A DNA stretch of 5,893 nucleotides, from the NCBI GenBank assembly GCA_937922175.1, contig CAKZUU010000306.1, positions 1 through 5,893 on the forward strand, in the 5' to 3' direction. Below are positions 1 to 5,867 of the stretch, piece after piece (within the stretch, counting starts at the first letter, position 1; every line of letters begins with the position of its first letter). The notes below the pieces were generated by a model. The model searched no databases. It had not been told where the DNA came from and was given only the letters and a program-made list of their open reading frames with translations. A program made the position numbers and the translations under genes. Source of the stretch: an uncultured Gemmataceae bacterium. Its GTDB lineage: Bacteria > Planctomycetota > Planctomycetia > Gemmatales > Gemmataceae.

Positions 1-131
1 TACAAGCCCTGTGCACACGAAGCCTCGGCGAACCCGTGACGCTCGACTAAAAAGGGAACAGGTGCCTTTCGTCGGCGGGACAGGTAAGCCGCTGATCAGG
101 CCCATGGGAACAAAGAAGAGTCAGCCTGAAT
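1..131. other. Upstream flank, no assignable gene
   Basis: No gene can be assigned in this stretch. Reading the plus strand from the left edge, one frame stops at 37-39 and another at 48-50 (tail reading QALCTRSLGEPVTLD). Either could be the last codons of a gene lying off the window, but neither is recognisable. The purine-rich AAAGAAGAG at about 112-120 is the only ribosome-binding candidate for the permease at 132. I see no convincing -35/-10 pair. Confidence 0.3.
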
Positions 132-1046
132 ATGGATGCCCATGCGAAACGGGGGTGGTTCTACGGCCTGACGGCTTATGGGTTGTGGGGAATCCTGCCG
201 TTGTATTTCCGCGCTGTGCGCCACGTCTCGCCTTGGGAACTGGTCGGGCAGCGGATTGTCTGGTCCGCCGTGCTGCTCTCCCTCGTGTTGGCGGCCACTC
301 ACCGATGGAGCCGACTCGCCACCTGTTTGCGTCACGGTCCCACTCGGCGGACCCTGATCGTGACGTCGGTCCTGATCGGGTTCAACTGGTTCCTGTTTGT
401 CCATGCGGTCAGCACGGCTCAATTGACCCAAGCGAGTCTCGGTTATTTCATCGCTCCCCTGGTCAGCACGGCACTGGGGGTTATCGTCTTGGGCGAGAAG
501 CTTCGCCGACGACAGCAAGCGGCGTTGGCCCTGGCGGCTGTGGGCTGCCTGATCTTCGCGCAGCGGCTCGGTGAGATCCCCTGGTTGGCCATCAGTCTCG
601 CCTCCTCTTTCTGCGTGTATGGCTTGCTGCGAAAAACCGTATCCGCCGATGCCCTGACCGGGCTGGCGATCGAAACATTCCTCCTCACTCCGGCGGTGCT
701 GCTTTACCTGGGCTTTTTGGCCTGGCAGAGCACCATGAGTTTCGCTCATGTCGGTCGGGGAACGGATTTGTTGCTAATCGCTGGCGGGCTGATCACGGTC
801 GGACCTTTACTTTGCTTCAATGAGGCGACGCGACGGTTGCCTCTCAGGACCCTGGGGTTTTTGCAGTTCCTCTCCCCTACGATCCAACTCATCGTGGCAA
901 CGATGCTGTTAGGCGAACCGTTCGATCACGATCGGCTCGCTGGCTTCGTCCCCATCTGGCTGGGTCTGGCCATTTATCTGACAGACGCCCTGACGCATCA
1001 TCGTCGCTCCCGTCGTCTACTCCCCGCCAGCCCGGTGATGGAGTGA
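132..1046 (+). CDS. rarD: RarD-like EamA-family inner-membrane permease
   Basis: This is a polytopic inner-membrane transporter of the drug/metabolite superfamily, EamA branch, closest in style to RarD. The 304 residues match the usual RarD length of about 300. About ten hydrophobic helices can be read, near residues 8-29, 35-55, 75-93, 104-121, 130-142, 150-166, 178-198, 211-229, 241-261 and 274-287, forming two repeats of five. RarD-like landmarks include YGLWGILPLYF near residue 16, GFNWFLFVHAV near 83, SLGYFIAPL near 102, GEKL at 121 and GEPF at 261. The ATG at 132 places the first helix immediately downstream and has only a weak purine-rich ribosome site. RarD is named after chloramphenicol sensitivity in E. 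coli; its substrate is not firmly known, so none should be inferred here. The 3' end overlaps the convergent gene by 30 bp. Confidence 0.9.
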   Translation: MDAHAKRGWFYGLTAYGLWGILPLYFRAVRHVSPWELVGQRIVWSAVLLSLVLAATHRWSRLATCLRHGPTRRTLIVTSVLIGFNWFLFVHAVSTAQLTQASLGYFIAPLVSTALGVIVLGEKLRRRQQAALALAAVGCLIFAQRLGEIPWLAISLASSFCVYGLLRKTVSADALTGLAIETFLLTPAVLLYLGFLAWQSTMSFAHVGRGTDLLLIAGGLITVGPLLCFNEATRRLPLRTLGFLQFLSPTIQLIVATMLLGEPFDHDRLAGFVPIWLGLAIYLTDALTHHRRSRRLLPASPVME

Positions 1047-1538
1047 GGTCGTCGGTCGGGGCTGAGAGTCGGGTTGTTGGCTGTCCTGTCGTTGCCATGC
1101 CGCAATCGACAGACCCAAAAAAGCCAGCATCGTGAGCCATTGGACCGTCGAGAGGCTCAGGTAAAGCGAATGCCAGTGAGCAAACGTCGCCATATCGGAG
1201 TCGTAGAAGCCTGGCTGAGCCATCAGATCCGAGAGATGGCGATGTAACACGACGATGCCGGTTTGCATGCTGACGGCCGCCAGCCAGAGCGCTCGACGCC
1301 CGATTTGCCAACTGGTTGTCGAGACGAACACGTCGGCAGCGACCACCCCCAACGCCGCCCAACCTGCCAAGTTCAGCCATCGCGTCACCCGCTGGGTGAT
1401 CTGGCTTCGCTTGGGTTGATCGGGCGGGGCATCAAGTTCGCGACGCATCACGGGCACGGTGACCCCGCCGTAAAACATCATCCCTCCCTGCCAGAACATG
1501 AGAGCGAGGACACACGCCATTCGTCGCGCCCAGACCAC
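1017..1538 (-). CDS. Small four-helix membrane protein, DUF4149-like
   Basis: A 173-residue integral membrane protein of unknown function. Four hydrophobic segments are visible near residues 7-30, 55-74, 82-101 and 127-147, followed by a hydrophilic Gln/Arg-rich tail that probably faces the cytoplasm. The pattern of an N-terminal WQGGMMFYGG helix, an LHRH motif after helix 3 and FAHWHSLYLSLSTVQW at the start of helix 4 resembles DUF4149-type proteins; this is a resemblance judged by eye. The chosen start is GTG at 1538, preceded on its own strand by CAGGGGGAAG with a spacing of about 5. The alternative ATG at 1520 has no ribosome site and would remove little. It is transcribed divergently from the oxidoreductase gene and its last ten codons overlap the end of rarD. 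Confidence 0.75.
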   Translation of the reverse strand: MVWARRMACVLALMFWQGGMMFYGGVTVPVMRRELDAPPDQPKRSQITQRVTRWLNLAGWAALGVVAADVFVSTTSWQIGRRALWLAAVSMQTGIVVLHRHLSDLMAQPGFYDSDMATFAHWHSLYLSLSTVQWLTMLAFLGLSIAAWQRQDSQQPDSQPRPTTSLHHRAGGE

Positions 1539-1557
1539 TGCTTCCCCCTGATTTTTG

Positions 1558-1585
1558 TTGATCCGACAACGTTTGCTCGTATCCT
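1558..1585 (+). promoter_or_regulatory. Possible promoter of the oxidoreductase-patatin operon
   Basis: TTGATC at 1558-1563 and TATCCT at 1580-1585 are separated by 16 bp. Each matches four of six positions of the sigma-70 consensus. Transcription would begin near 1592, about 40 bases ahead of the ATG at 1634. It is the best candidate in the 95-bp divergent spacer but is weak on sequence alone. Confidence 0.3.
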
Positions 1586-1589
1586 ACGA
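1577..1589. promoter_or_regulatory. 13-bp dyad overlapping the putative -10 (operator candidate)
   Basis: TCGTA-TCC-TACGA is a perfect inverted repeat with 5-bp arms and a 3-bp spacer, covering the putative -10 at 1580-1585. Just upstream, 1562-1572 (TCCGACAACGT) is identical to the left part of the second operator before the BlaI-type gene (3898-3908). The minus strand of the dyad reads TCGTAGGAT, also found at 3910-3918. This suggests a repressor site, perhaps for the same or a related BlaI-type protein. Confidence 0.35.
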
Positions 1590-1633
1590 AAGCGGATTCC
1601 CCATTGACGCCCCTCAGGGATGGAGACCTCACC

Positions 1634-2545
1634 ATGATTCGATTGGGTATCCTCGATTTCGATACGTCTCATGTGGTCGAATTCACAAAGCGCCTCAACC
1701 ATGTTGGCATCAGCGAGGAGCAATGGGTCCAAGGCGCCCGTGTCGTGCTCGGCTGTCCCGGGGAGTCAAAAATCATGCCCGAACGCATCCCGGGTTATGT
1801 CAAGCAAATGAAGGAGCTTGGGGTGCCGCTCGTGGATCGACCGGAGGAGATGATGGGCAAAGTCGATGGGATGCTGATCGAATCTCAGGAAGGGACCGTG
1901 CACTGGGAGCGAGCCAAACCATTCCTCGAGGCCGGCATCCCTTGCTTCATCGACAAGCCGTTCACCTGCTCGGTCGATCATGCTCAGCGACTCGTCGAGT
2001 TGGCGGAACGAAAAAAGGTCGCCCTCTTCAGTTCGTCGTCCCTGCGATACGCGCCCGAACTGACCGCCTTTGTTGCGGAAAAGCCGCTGGGTGAGGTGAT
2101 CGGTGCCCTGGCTTACGGACCGGCCTCGGAGAATCCACGAAACCCGGGGCTTTTCCATTATGGCATCCACGCTGTCGAAATTCTCTACACGCTCATGGGC
2201 CCAGGATGCGAGCAGGTTCACTGTGTTTACGAGGCCAAGTCCGAGGTGACCACTGGGCGATGGCGCGACGGCCGAGTCGCAAGCATCCGTGGCCTGCGAC
2301 ACGGGGCCTTAGCGTACGGGGCCACCGTCTTCTGTGAACGCGGCGTGAAACACTTGGCAGTCAACGCGACCTACATCTATCGAGAACTGCTTAAGCAGAT
2401 CGTCGCGATGTTTCAGACCGGAAAACCGCCGCTCGATCCAAGAATCAGCTTGGAAATTGTCAGTTTCATCGAGTCGGCCCGCCACAGCGGAATCAATCAC
2501 GGCCGGCCGGAGTCTGTGGAGCCCAACCGTCGCAGCGGGCAGTAA
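1634..2545 (+). CDS. Gfo/Idh/MocA-family oxidoreductase, divergent nucleotide-binding loop
   Basis: A 303-residue soluble protein with the two-part layout of Gfo/Idh/MocA dehydrogenases: an N-terminal Rossmann-type region to about residue 125 and a C-terminal alpha/beta substrate region. IDKP at residues 106-109 stands where the family has its E-K-P motif with the catalytic lysine (Lys108). HYGIH at 175-179 corresponds to the conserved histidine motif of the second domain. The first strand reads RLGILDFDTSH and lacks the usual GxGxxG loop, so NAD(P) binding may be altered. Family members oxidise or epimerise sugars and polyols; the substrate here cannot be inferred. The ATG at 1634 is chosen because GGATGGAG ends 8 bases before it. 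A TTG at 1604 in the same frame has no comparable site. The stop lies 17 bp ahead of the patatin gene, suggesting co-transcription. Confidence 0.85.
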   Translation: MIRLGILDFDTSHVVEFTKRLNHVGISEEQWVQGARVVLGCPGESKIMPERIPGYVKQMKELGVPLVDRPEEMMGKVDGMLIESQEGTVHWERAKPFLEAGIPCFIDKPFTCSVDHAQRLVELAERKKVALFSSSSLRYAPELTAFVAEKPLGEVIGALAYGPASENPRNPGLFHYGIHAVEILYTLMGPGCEQVHCVYEAKSEVTTGRWRDGRVASIRGLRHGALAYGATVFCERGVKHLAVNATYIYRELLKQIVAMFQTGKPPLDPRISLEIVSFIESARHSGINHGRPESVEPNRRSGQ

Positions 2546-2562
2546 CCAGGAAGGGAGAGTTC

Positions 2563-3792
2563 ATGGCACCGACACTCGATTTGATCTTCAGCGGTGGAGG
2601 CACGCGAGGAGTCGCCCTCGCCGGGGCGATGGATGTGCTGGAGCAACGACGCCCGAAGATCAAACGTCTGGTGGGCACCTCCGCCGGAGCGATCGCGGCA
2701 GCCTTCGGAGCGTCGGGTTTGACCGCTCGGGACTATCTCAAATTGGTGCCGGAAAGGGAGAACGACCCGTTTTTATTCAACTCGTTTTTTGCGGCCCCTC
2801 CCGGCGAGGTGGTGCGTGCCTCCGCCGCCCAAAAAAATAGTCAGACGCGTCTGTTGCTGCGCGGTGCCGTCGACGGAGCTTTGGAAAACATCTTCAAGGG
2901 ACTGCAAGAACGCCGACCACGCATCGGGGAGTTGCTCAACGCCGCCTTCGCTTCGCGAAAGGACACTCTTTATGAGAATGCCTTTCTCGGCTTCCTGGAG
3001 CGTGCCGCCTTGAAAGAGGACCCGTTCAAACCTCGACCGCGAACGGCTCTGTTCGCCCTGATTGAATTCGGCGGCTTGTACGATCCCAACCTCTTTCGCG
3101 ACTGGCTTCCGCAGCACCTGGGGCGTGTCGTCCCTCTCTTTGACGCAAAAACCACCTTCAAGCAATTTCATGATGCGACCCGGCAACTCGGCCGAGAACT
3201 CTCGGTCGTCGTCACCGACGCCACGACCGCCCAATCCTTGATCTTGAATCATCGCACCGCCCCTGATTGCCCCGTCGTCGAAGGCGTTTTGATGTCCATG
3301 TGCGTTCCGCTCGTTTGGCCCGAAGTCGAATGGCGCCGCGAATGGGGCACCTACCTGGGACAAGACGTCGAAGGCCATCTCATGATTGACGGCGCGGTGC
3401 TGGCCAATTTCCCCATCCACCGCTTGCTCGAGCGGACCAGCGATGAGTCGCAGGCCATCTTCGGCCCCGCCGAACCGAAAGACGAACGCTCCGAACTCGT
3501 CGGGTTGCTCTTGGACGATTCCAAAGCGATCCCCGGCGACGTGACGGTGGCCAACAACTCGTCCAGCGAATTGAAGGTCATCGAACGGATCAACCGTCTC
3601 ATCGGCGTGTTCATGTCGTGGCAAACGGCACACATGAAAGATGCCGAACCCCTCATCTGTCACATTCCGTGCAAGGGACATCCGCCCTTGGAGATGACTC
3701 CCAGCGCCGAAGCGATTCTGCGGCTGCAAGCCCTGGTCAACTCGGGTCGCTGTGCCATGACCGACTACCTCAAGAAACGAAAGCTCTCTTGA
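2563..3792 (+). CDS. Patatin-like phospholipase (lipid acyl hydrolase)
   Basis: A 409-residue patatin-family serine hydrolase, expected to cleave acyl chains from phospholipids or related lipids. All catalytic elements are present: the oxyanion loop GGGTRG at residues 11-16, the nucleophile elbow GTSAG at 38-42 with Ser40, and the dyad aspartate in DGA at 276-278 (Asp276). About 235 residues separate Ser40 from Asp276, longer than in compact patatins, and this stretch holds charged helices around residues 95-180 that may form a lid or partner surface. There is no signal peptide and no clear membrane helix, so a cytoplasmic or peripheral membrane location is inferred. The ATG at 2563 follows an AGGAAGGGAG ribosome site (2548-2557). 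Substrate and physiological role are unknown. Pairing with the preceding oxidoreductase rests only on the 17-bp spacing. Confidence 0.9.
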   Translation: MAPTLDLIFSGGGTRGVALAGAMDVLEQRRPKIKRLVGTSAGAIAAAFGASGLTARDYLKLVPERENDPFLFNSFFAAPPGEVVRASAAQKNSQTRLLLRGAVDGALENIFKGLQERRPRIGELLNAAFASRKDTLYENAFLGFLERAALKEDPFKPRPRTALFALIEFGGLYDPNLFRDWLPQHLGRVVPLFDAKTTFKQFHDATRQLGRELSVVVTDATTAQSLILNHRTAPDCPVVEGVLMSMCVPLVWPEVEWRREWGTYLGQDVEGHLMIDGAVLANFPIHRLLERTSDESQAIFGPAEPKDERSELVGLLLDDSKAIPGDVTVANNSSSELKVIERINRLIGVFMSWQTAHMKDAEPLICHIPCKGHPPLEMTPSAEAILRLQALVNSGRCAMTDYLKKRKLS

Positions 3793-3803
3793 TGCCCGTT
3801 CGC

Positions 3804-3828
3804 CCGGAGGTCAGAGTTCGACCGCCGG
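3804..3828 (+). terminator. Stem-loop after the patatin gene, possible weak terminator
   Basis: CCGG-A-GGTC (3804-3812) can pair with GACC-G-CCGG (3820-3828): eight base pairs with one A-G mismatch around a 7-base loop, starting 12 bases after the patatin stop. No T run follows, so it is not a standard intrinsic terminator. It may reduce read-through or protect the 3' end. Confidence 0.3.
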
Positions 3829-3853
3829 TGCCGCCACGAGCCATCGATGCCTC

Positions 3854-3883
3854 TTGACAACCTCCGACAAAATGTCGTACGAT
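3854..3883 (+). promoter_or_regulatory. Promoter of the BlaI-M56 operon
   Basis: A perfect -35 box TTGACA (3854-3859) is followed after 18 bp by TACGAT (3878-3883), four of six matches to the -10 consensus. The start of transcription is expected near 3890, giving a leader of about 50 bases. The first operator lies within the spacer, so repressor binding would block RNA polymerase directly. Confidence 0.65.
3865..3877. promoter_or_regulatory. Operator 1 for the BlaI-type repressor
   Basis: CGACA-AAA-TGTCG is a perfect dyad with 5-bp arms and a 3-bp centre, located between the -35 and -10 boxes. The wider 22-bp stretch 3862-3883 matches 3897-3918 at 19 of 22 positions. BlaI/MecI proteins bind dyads with ACA/TGT arms, which these arms contain, so autoregulation is a strong inference. 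Confidence 0.7.
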
Positions 3884-3899
3884 GGCTCCAGCACGACTC

Positions 3900-3912
3900 C
3901 GACAACGTGTCG
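3900..3912. promoter_or_regulatory. Operator 2 for the BlaI-type repressor
   Basis: CGACA-ACG-TGTCG is the second dyad, in the same orientation and 35 bp downstream centre to centre, just after the expected transcription start. Two tandem sites, one in the promoter and one at the start of the transcript, are the arrangement known for bla and mec operators. Confidence 0.7.
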
Positions 3913-3939
3913 TAGGATCGACGTCGAGTCATCGGAGTG

Positions 3940-4368
3940 ATGACGGTGGCAAAGCATCGACCTCCCATCAGCGACACCGAACTATTGGTTCTGAAAACAT
4001 TGTGGGATTTATCCGAGGGCACGGTACGCGACATCATGGATGCCCTCTCCCCACGACGACAGTGGGCCTACACCACGGCTCAAACCATCCTGAATCGTTT
4101 GGAAGCCAAAGGTTACGTGAAAAGCCGCAAGGGCAAGCTCGCTCATGTCTATCGCCCCGCCGTCTCGCGGGAGCAACTCTTGCAACAGAGTTTGAACGAC
4201 TTATCGCGCCGTCTCTGCGAGGGGACCACGTCGCCTCTGTTGATGGCTTTGGTCGAAGGAGTCCGGCTCAGCCCCCAAGAAATCCACGACCTGCGCCGAC
4301 TCCTCGATGAGATGTCCCGCACCGATGACGTCGCCGACGATTTCGATCCGCCCGGAGGTCAACGTTAA
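3940..4368 (+). CDS. BlaI/MecI/CopY-family winged-helix repressor
   Basis: A 142-residue transcriptional repressor. The winged-helix domain spans about residues 10-72: SDTELLVLKTLW opens helix 1, TVRDIMDAL is helix 2, and WAYTTAQTILNRLEAKGYV (42-60) contains the recognition helix, followed by the wing KSRKGKLAHVYRP. Residues 75-125 form the dimerisation part, with the family-like LCEGTTSPLLMALVE; in known systems proteolysis in this part ends repression. The start is uncertain: GTG 3937, ATG 3940 and GTG 3946 are in frame. GGAG at 3934-3937 is too close for ATG 3940 but 8 bases from GTG 3946, the spacing seen elsewhere in this window. The DNA-binding domain is complete with any of them. It lies behind two operators and its TAA overlaps the ATG of the peptidase, so both are made from one transcript. 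The name does not prove a role in beta-lactam resistance. Confidence 0.92.
   Translation: MTVAKHRPPISDTELLVLKTLWDLSEGTVRDIMDALSPRRQWAYTTAQTILNRLEAKGYVKSRKGKLAHVYRPAVSREQLLQQSLNDLSRRLCEGTTSPLLMALVEGVRLSPQEIHDLRRLLDEMSRTDDVADDFDPPGGQR
4354..4359 (+). promoter_or_regulatory. Strong ribosome site of the M56 gene inside the repressor gene
   Basis: GGAGGT lies in the last codons of the repressor gene, 8 bases before the ATG at 4368. Together with the TAATG stop/start overlap this indicates translational coupling and a fixed ratio of repressor to peptidase. Confidence 0.7.
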
Positions 4369-5612
4369 TGGCAGCGTGGATCCTCGAAACGACTCTCTTC
4401 GCCGGTCTGTTAGCTGTGTTCGCGCATCTCTGCGGTCATGCTCGCCGATTGCCGCCGGGGCTCTGCCATCTGACTTGGTTGATCGTCTTGCTTCGGTTGC
4501 TCGTGCCTCCTGGTTTGATTTATTGGCCTTGCTCCCTTTCTCAACCTCCGCTCGCTGTTCCGATCGCTTCCCGACAGGACGACCGACGGAATGAACCTCA
4601 TCAACTGAACATCGCCCTACCGGGAAACCTCCCAGGGATGCCGATTGTTCGCGTTGAATCACCTCCCATCGTCGCCGAAGAGGCTCGCTTTGAGATCTCA
4701 GACCACCCCGAACCGCCAACGTGGGTCCCCGACGATCGGCTGTCATCGGCCGCACTGTTGTTTTGGGTTTTCGGTAGTGTGGCTATCCTAGGGCGCTGTC
4801 TCCGGGAAGGGTCGCTTTTCAATCGAGTGATCCGCTTGGCCGAACTTCCTCCTCCAAGCGCGACGAAATACCTTAACGATCTAGCCCGTCGGATGGCCCT
4901 TCGACCGCCGCTGTTGAGGTTTGTTCCAACTCTGGATGCTCCGGTCGTTGTGGGACTCTGGCGACCGACACTGCTTTGGCCGAACGATCGGTCGTTCTCG
5001 CCAACCGACGAAGGTGGACAAGCCATCCTTGTGCATGAACTCGCCCACCTGAGCCGTCTCGATCATTGGACCCGTGCGTTGGAAATCGCAGCTGGAATCA
5101 TTTGGTGGTGGCATCCGCTGTTCGATTTGGTCCGCCGTCGACTGCGGTTTTTCAGCGAATTCGCCTGCGATGCGTGGGTGCTTTCCGTCCTGCCTCGGGC
5201 GCGTCGGGCGTATGCGACGGCCCTTTTACATGTGTGCGAGGCGATGTCTCTCCGAGCCGAGCCTTCGACCGTCTTGGGGGTCCGCGGCGGCCTTGCGGAC
5301 CTGAAAAGGCGGATCGAATACATCATGGCACCTGCCCCGACGTTTCAGAGATCGTGGTACCTGGCCACCGTGAGTATCGCATGCGCTTTGGTCACTGTGC
5401 CCAGCTGGTCGGCCCGTTCCGTCTCGGCCCAGCCGCGCCCCGGTGGCGAACCCTCGCGGCATAACTTGGCTCGTCCGAGCGGAGTCGAGCAAACGTTTGC
5501 GGTTCTGCGGCGAGAGATGAATCAATCGACGCCTGATGATGCTCTCTCGACATACGGTCGATCGGACGAGGCCCCGCGCCCCCCGTTGGCCGTTGGCGTC
5601 AGCCCCAAATGA
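4368..5612 (+). CDS. M56-family (BlaR1/MecR1-type) membrane metallopeptidase without beta-lactam sensor domain
   Basis: A 414-residue integral membrane zinc protease, the usual partner of BlaI-type repressors. Hydrophobic helices lie near residues 5-23, 32-52 and 127-143, with a fourth clear one at 329-347 and a weaker WWWHPLF segment near 245. The M56 lead-in APVVVGLWRPTLLWP (191-205) precedes the zinc site HELAH (223-227) and the downstream glutamate Glu264 in SEFACDAW, so the enzyme looks active. In BlaR1 and MecR1 the last helix is followed by a penicillin-binding sensor of roughly 250 residues. Here only about 65 polar, low-complexity residues follow, without SxxK, SxN or KTG motifs, so the signal cannot be read by that domain. 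The 75-residue loop between helices 2 and 3 (about 53-126) is an alternative sensing region. It probably cleaves, or triggers cleavage of, the adjacent repressor; this is inferred from the family. Confidence 0.9.
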   Translation: MAAWILETTLFAGLLAVFAHLCGHARRLPPGLCHLTWLIVLLRLLVPPGLIYWPCSLSQPPLAVPIASRQDDRRNEPHQLNIALPGNLPGMPIVRVESPPIVAEEARFEISDHPEPPTWVPDDRLSSAALLFWVFGSVAILGRCLREGSLFNRVIRLAELPPPSATKYLNDLARRMALRPPLLRFVPTLDAPVVVGLWRPTLLWPNDRSFSPTDEGGQAILVHELAHLSRLDHWTRALEIAAGIIWWWHPLFDLVRRRLRFFSEFACDAWVLSVLPRARRAYATALLHVCEAMSLRAEPSTVLGVRGGLADLKRRIEYIMAPAPTFQRSWYLATVSIACALVTVPSWSARSVSAQPRPGGEPSRHNLARPSGVEQTFAVLRREMNQSTPDDALSTYGRSDEAPRPPLAVGVSPK

Positions 5613-5731
5613 AACGGCACGCTCGACGGTTCGTTATCCCATGGCCCCTGACGTGGCGCGATGCCCGGCTCGCTGGCTTGGTGCCGTGGCATCTCCTGAT
5701 CGTTTGCACATCGTGGCGGAGGGCCACCATT

Positions 5732-5824
5732 ATGACTGTTACGACCAGCCCTGAGCAGCAGCCCATCGTGGAGCGGCTGGTTCGCTTGATCGGTGAGGGA
5801 AACGTCCAGGAGAATCCCCGATGA
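5732..5824 (+). CDS. Possible small ORF, 30 codons, function unknown
   Basis: ATG at 5732 is preceded by GGAGGG (5718-5723) with the 8-base spacing used by neighbouring genes, and would encode a 30-residue polar peptide beginning MTVTTSPEQQPIVERLV, whose middle part could be an amphipathic helix. The same frame is open from an ATG at 5609 that overlaps the peptidase stop as ATGA, giving 71 residues. That longer start has no ribosome site and its N-terminal part is rich in Arg and Trp, unlike a typical protein. The stop overlaps the next mini-ORF by ATGA. No family is recognised. It could be a coupling ORF or chance. Confidence 0.4.
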   Translation: MTVTTSPEQQPIVERLVRLIGEGNVQENPR

Positions 5825-5862
5825 TCCGTTTGACCCCCTTCCTTAACTTAAGAAAGGAGTGA
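5821..5862 (+). CDS. 13-codon leader mini-ORF coupled to the next gene
   Basis: ATG at 5821 follows AGGAG (5808-5812) with an 8-base spacing and encodes MIRLTPFLNLRKE. Its last codons AAG-GAG and stop TGA lie in the AAAGGAGTGA ribosome site of the next gene, so a ribosome that finishes here is 5 bases from the ATG at 5868. It begins inside the stop of the 30-codon ORF (ATGA). The codons TTA and AGA, usually rare in GC-rich genomes, fall just before the end. The likely role is control of translation of the following gene; the peptide itself may have no function. There is no homology to rely on, only the layout. Confidence 0.45.
   Translation: MIRLTPFLNLRKE
5854..5859 (+). promoter_or_regulatory. 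Ribosome binding site of the gene starting at 5868
   Basis: AAGGAG, a near-perfect Shine-Dalgarno match, 8 bases before the ATG. It may pair with TCCTT at 5840-5844 and so be partly hidden unless ribosomes translate the mini-ORF. Confidence 0.65.
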
Positions 5863-5867
5863 ATCCG

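Noticed and set aside
96..749. A 217-codon minus-strand frame opposite rarD
   Set aside because: The product is Gln/Arg/Gly-rich with no domain, while the plus strand has a clear ten-helix permease.
889..1380. A second minus-strand frame overlapping the small membrane protein gene
   Set aside because: The 1017-1538 frame has four regular hydrophobic helices and a ribosome site; this one gives a low-complexity Arg/Gly/Asp-rich product.
1604..1633. TTG start adding ten residues to the oxidoreductase
   Set aside because: No ribosome site in front of it, and the extension precedes the natural first beta strand; ATG 1634 has a well-spaced GGATGGAG.
1766..2302. A minus-strand frame of 178 codons within the oxidoreductase gene
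   Set aside because: The plus strand carries IDKP and HYGIH motifs in a full-length family member; the antisense frame has no recognisable content.
2773..3729. A long open frame on the minus strand (318 codons) opposite the patatin gene
   Set aside because: The plus strand encodes a complete patatin with all catalytic motifs; the antisense product has no recognisable motif and is explained by GC-rich codon bias.
3937..4368. Beta-lactam resistance operon
   Set aside because: No beta-lactamase or penicillin-binding domain is in the window, and BlaI/M56 pairs control many other functions.
5400..5612. Possible frameshift hiding a C-terminal sensor in the M56 peptidase
   Set aside because: Neither of the other frames after the last helix shows SxxK, SxN or KTG motifs, and only about 255 bases separate the stop from the next gene start, too little for a sensor domain.
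5536..5754. A 72-codon plus-strand frame across the end of the peptidase gene
   Set aside because: It overlaps conserved-frame coding sequence, has no ribosome site and encodes no recognisable protein.
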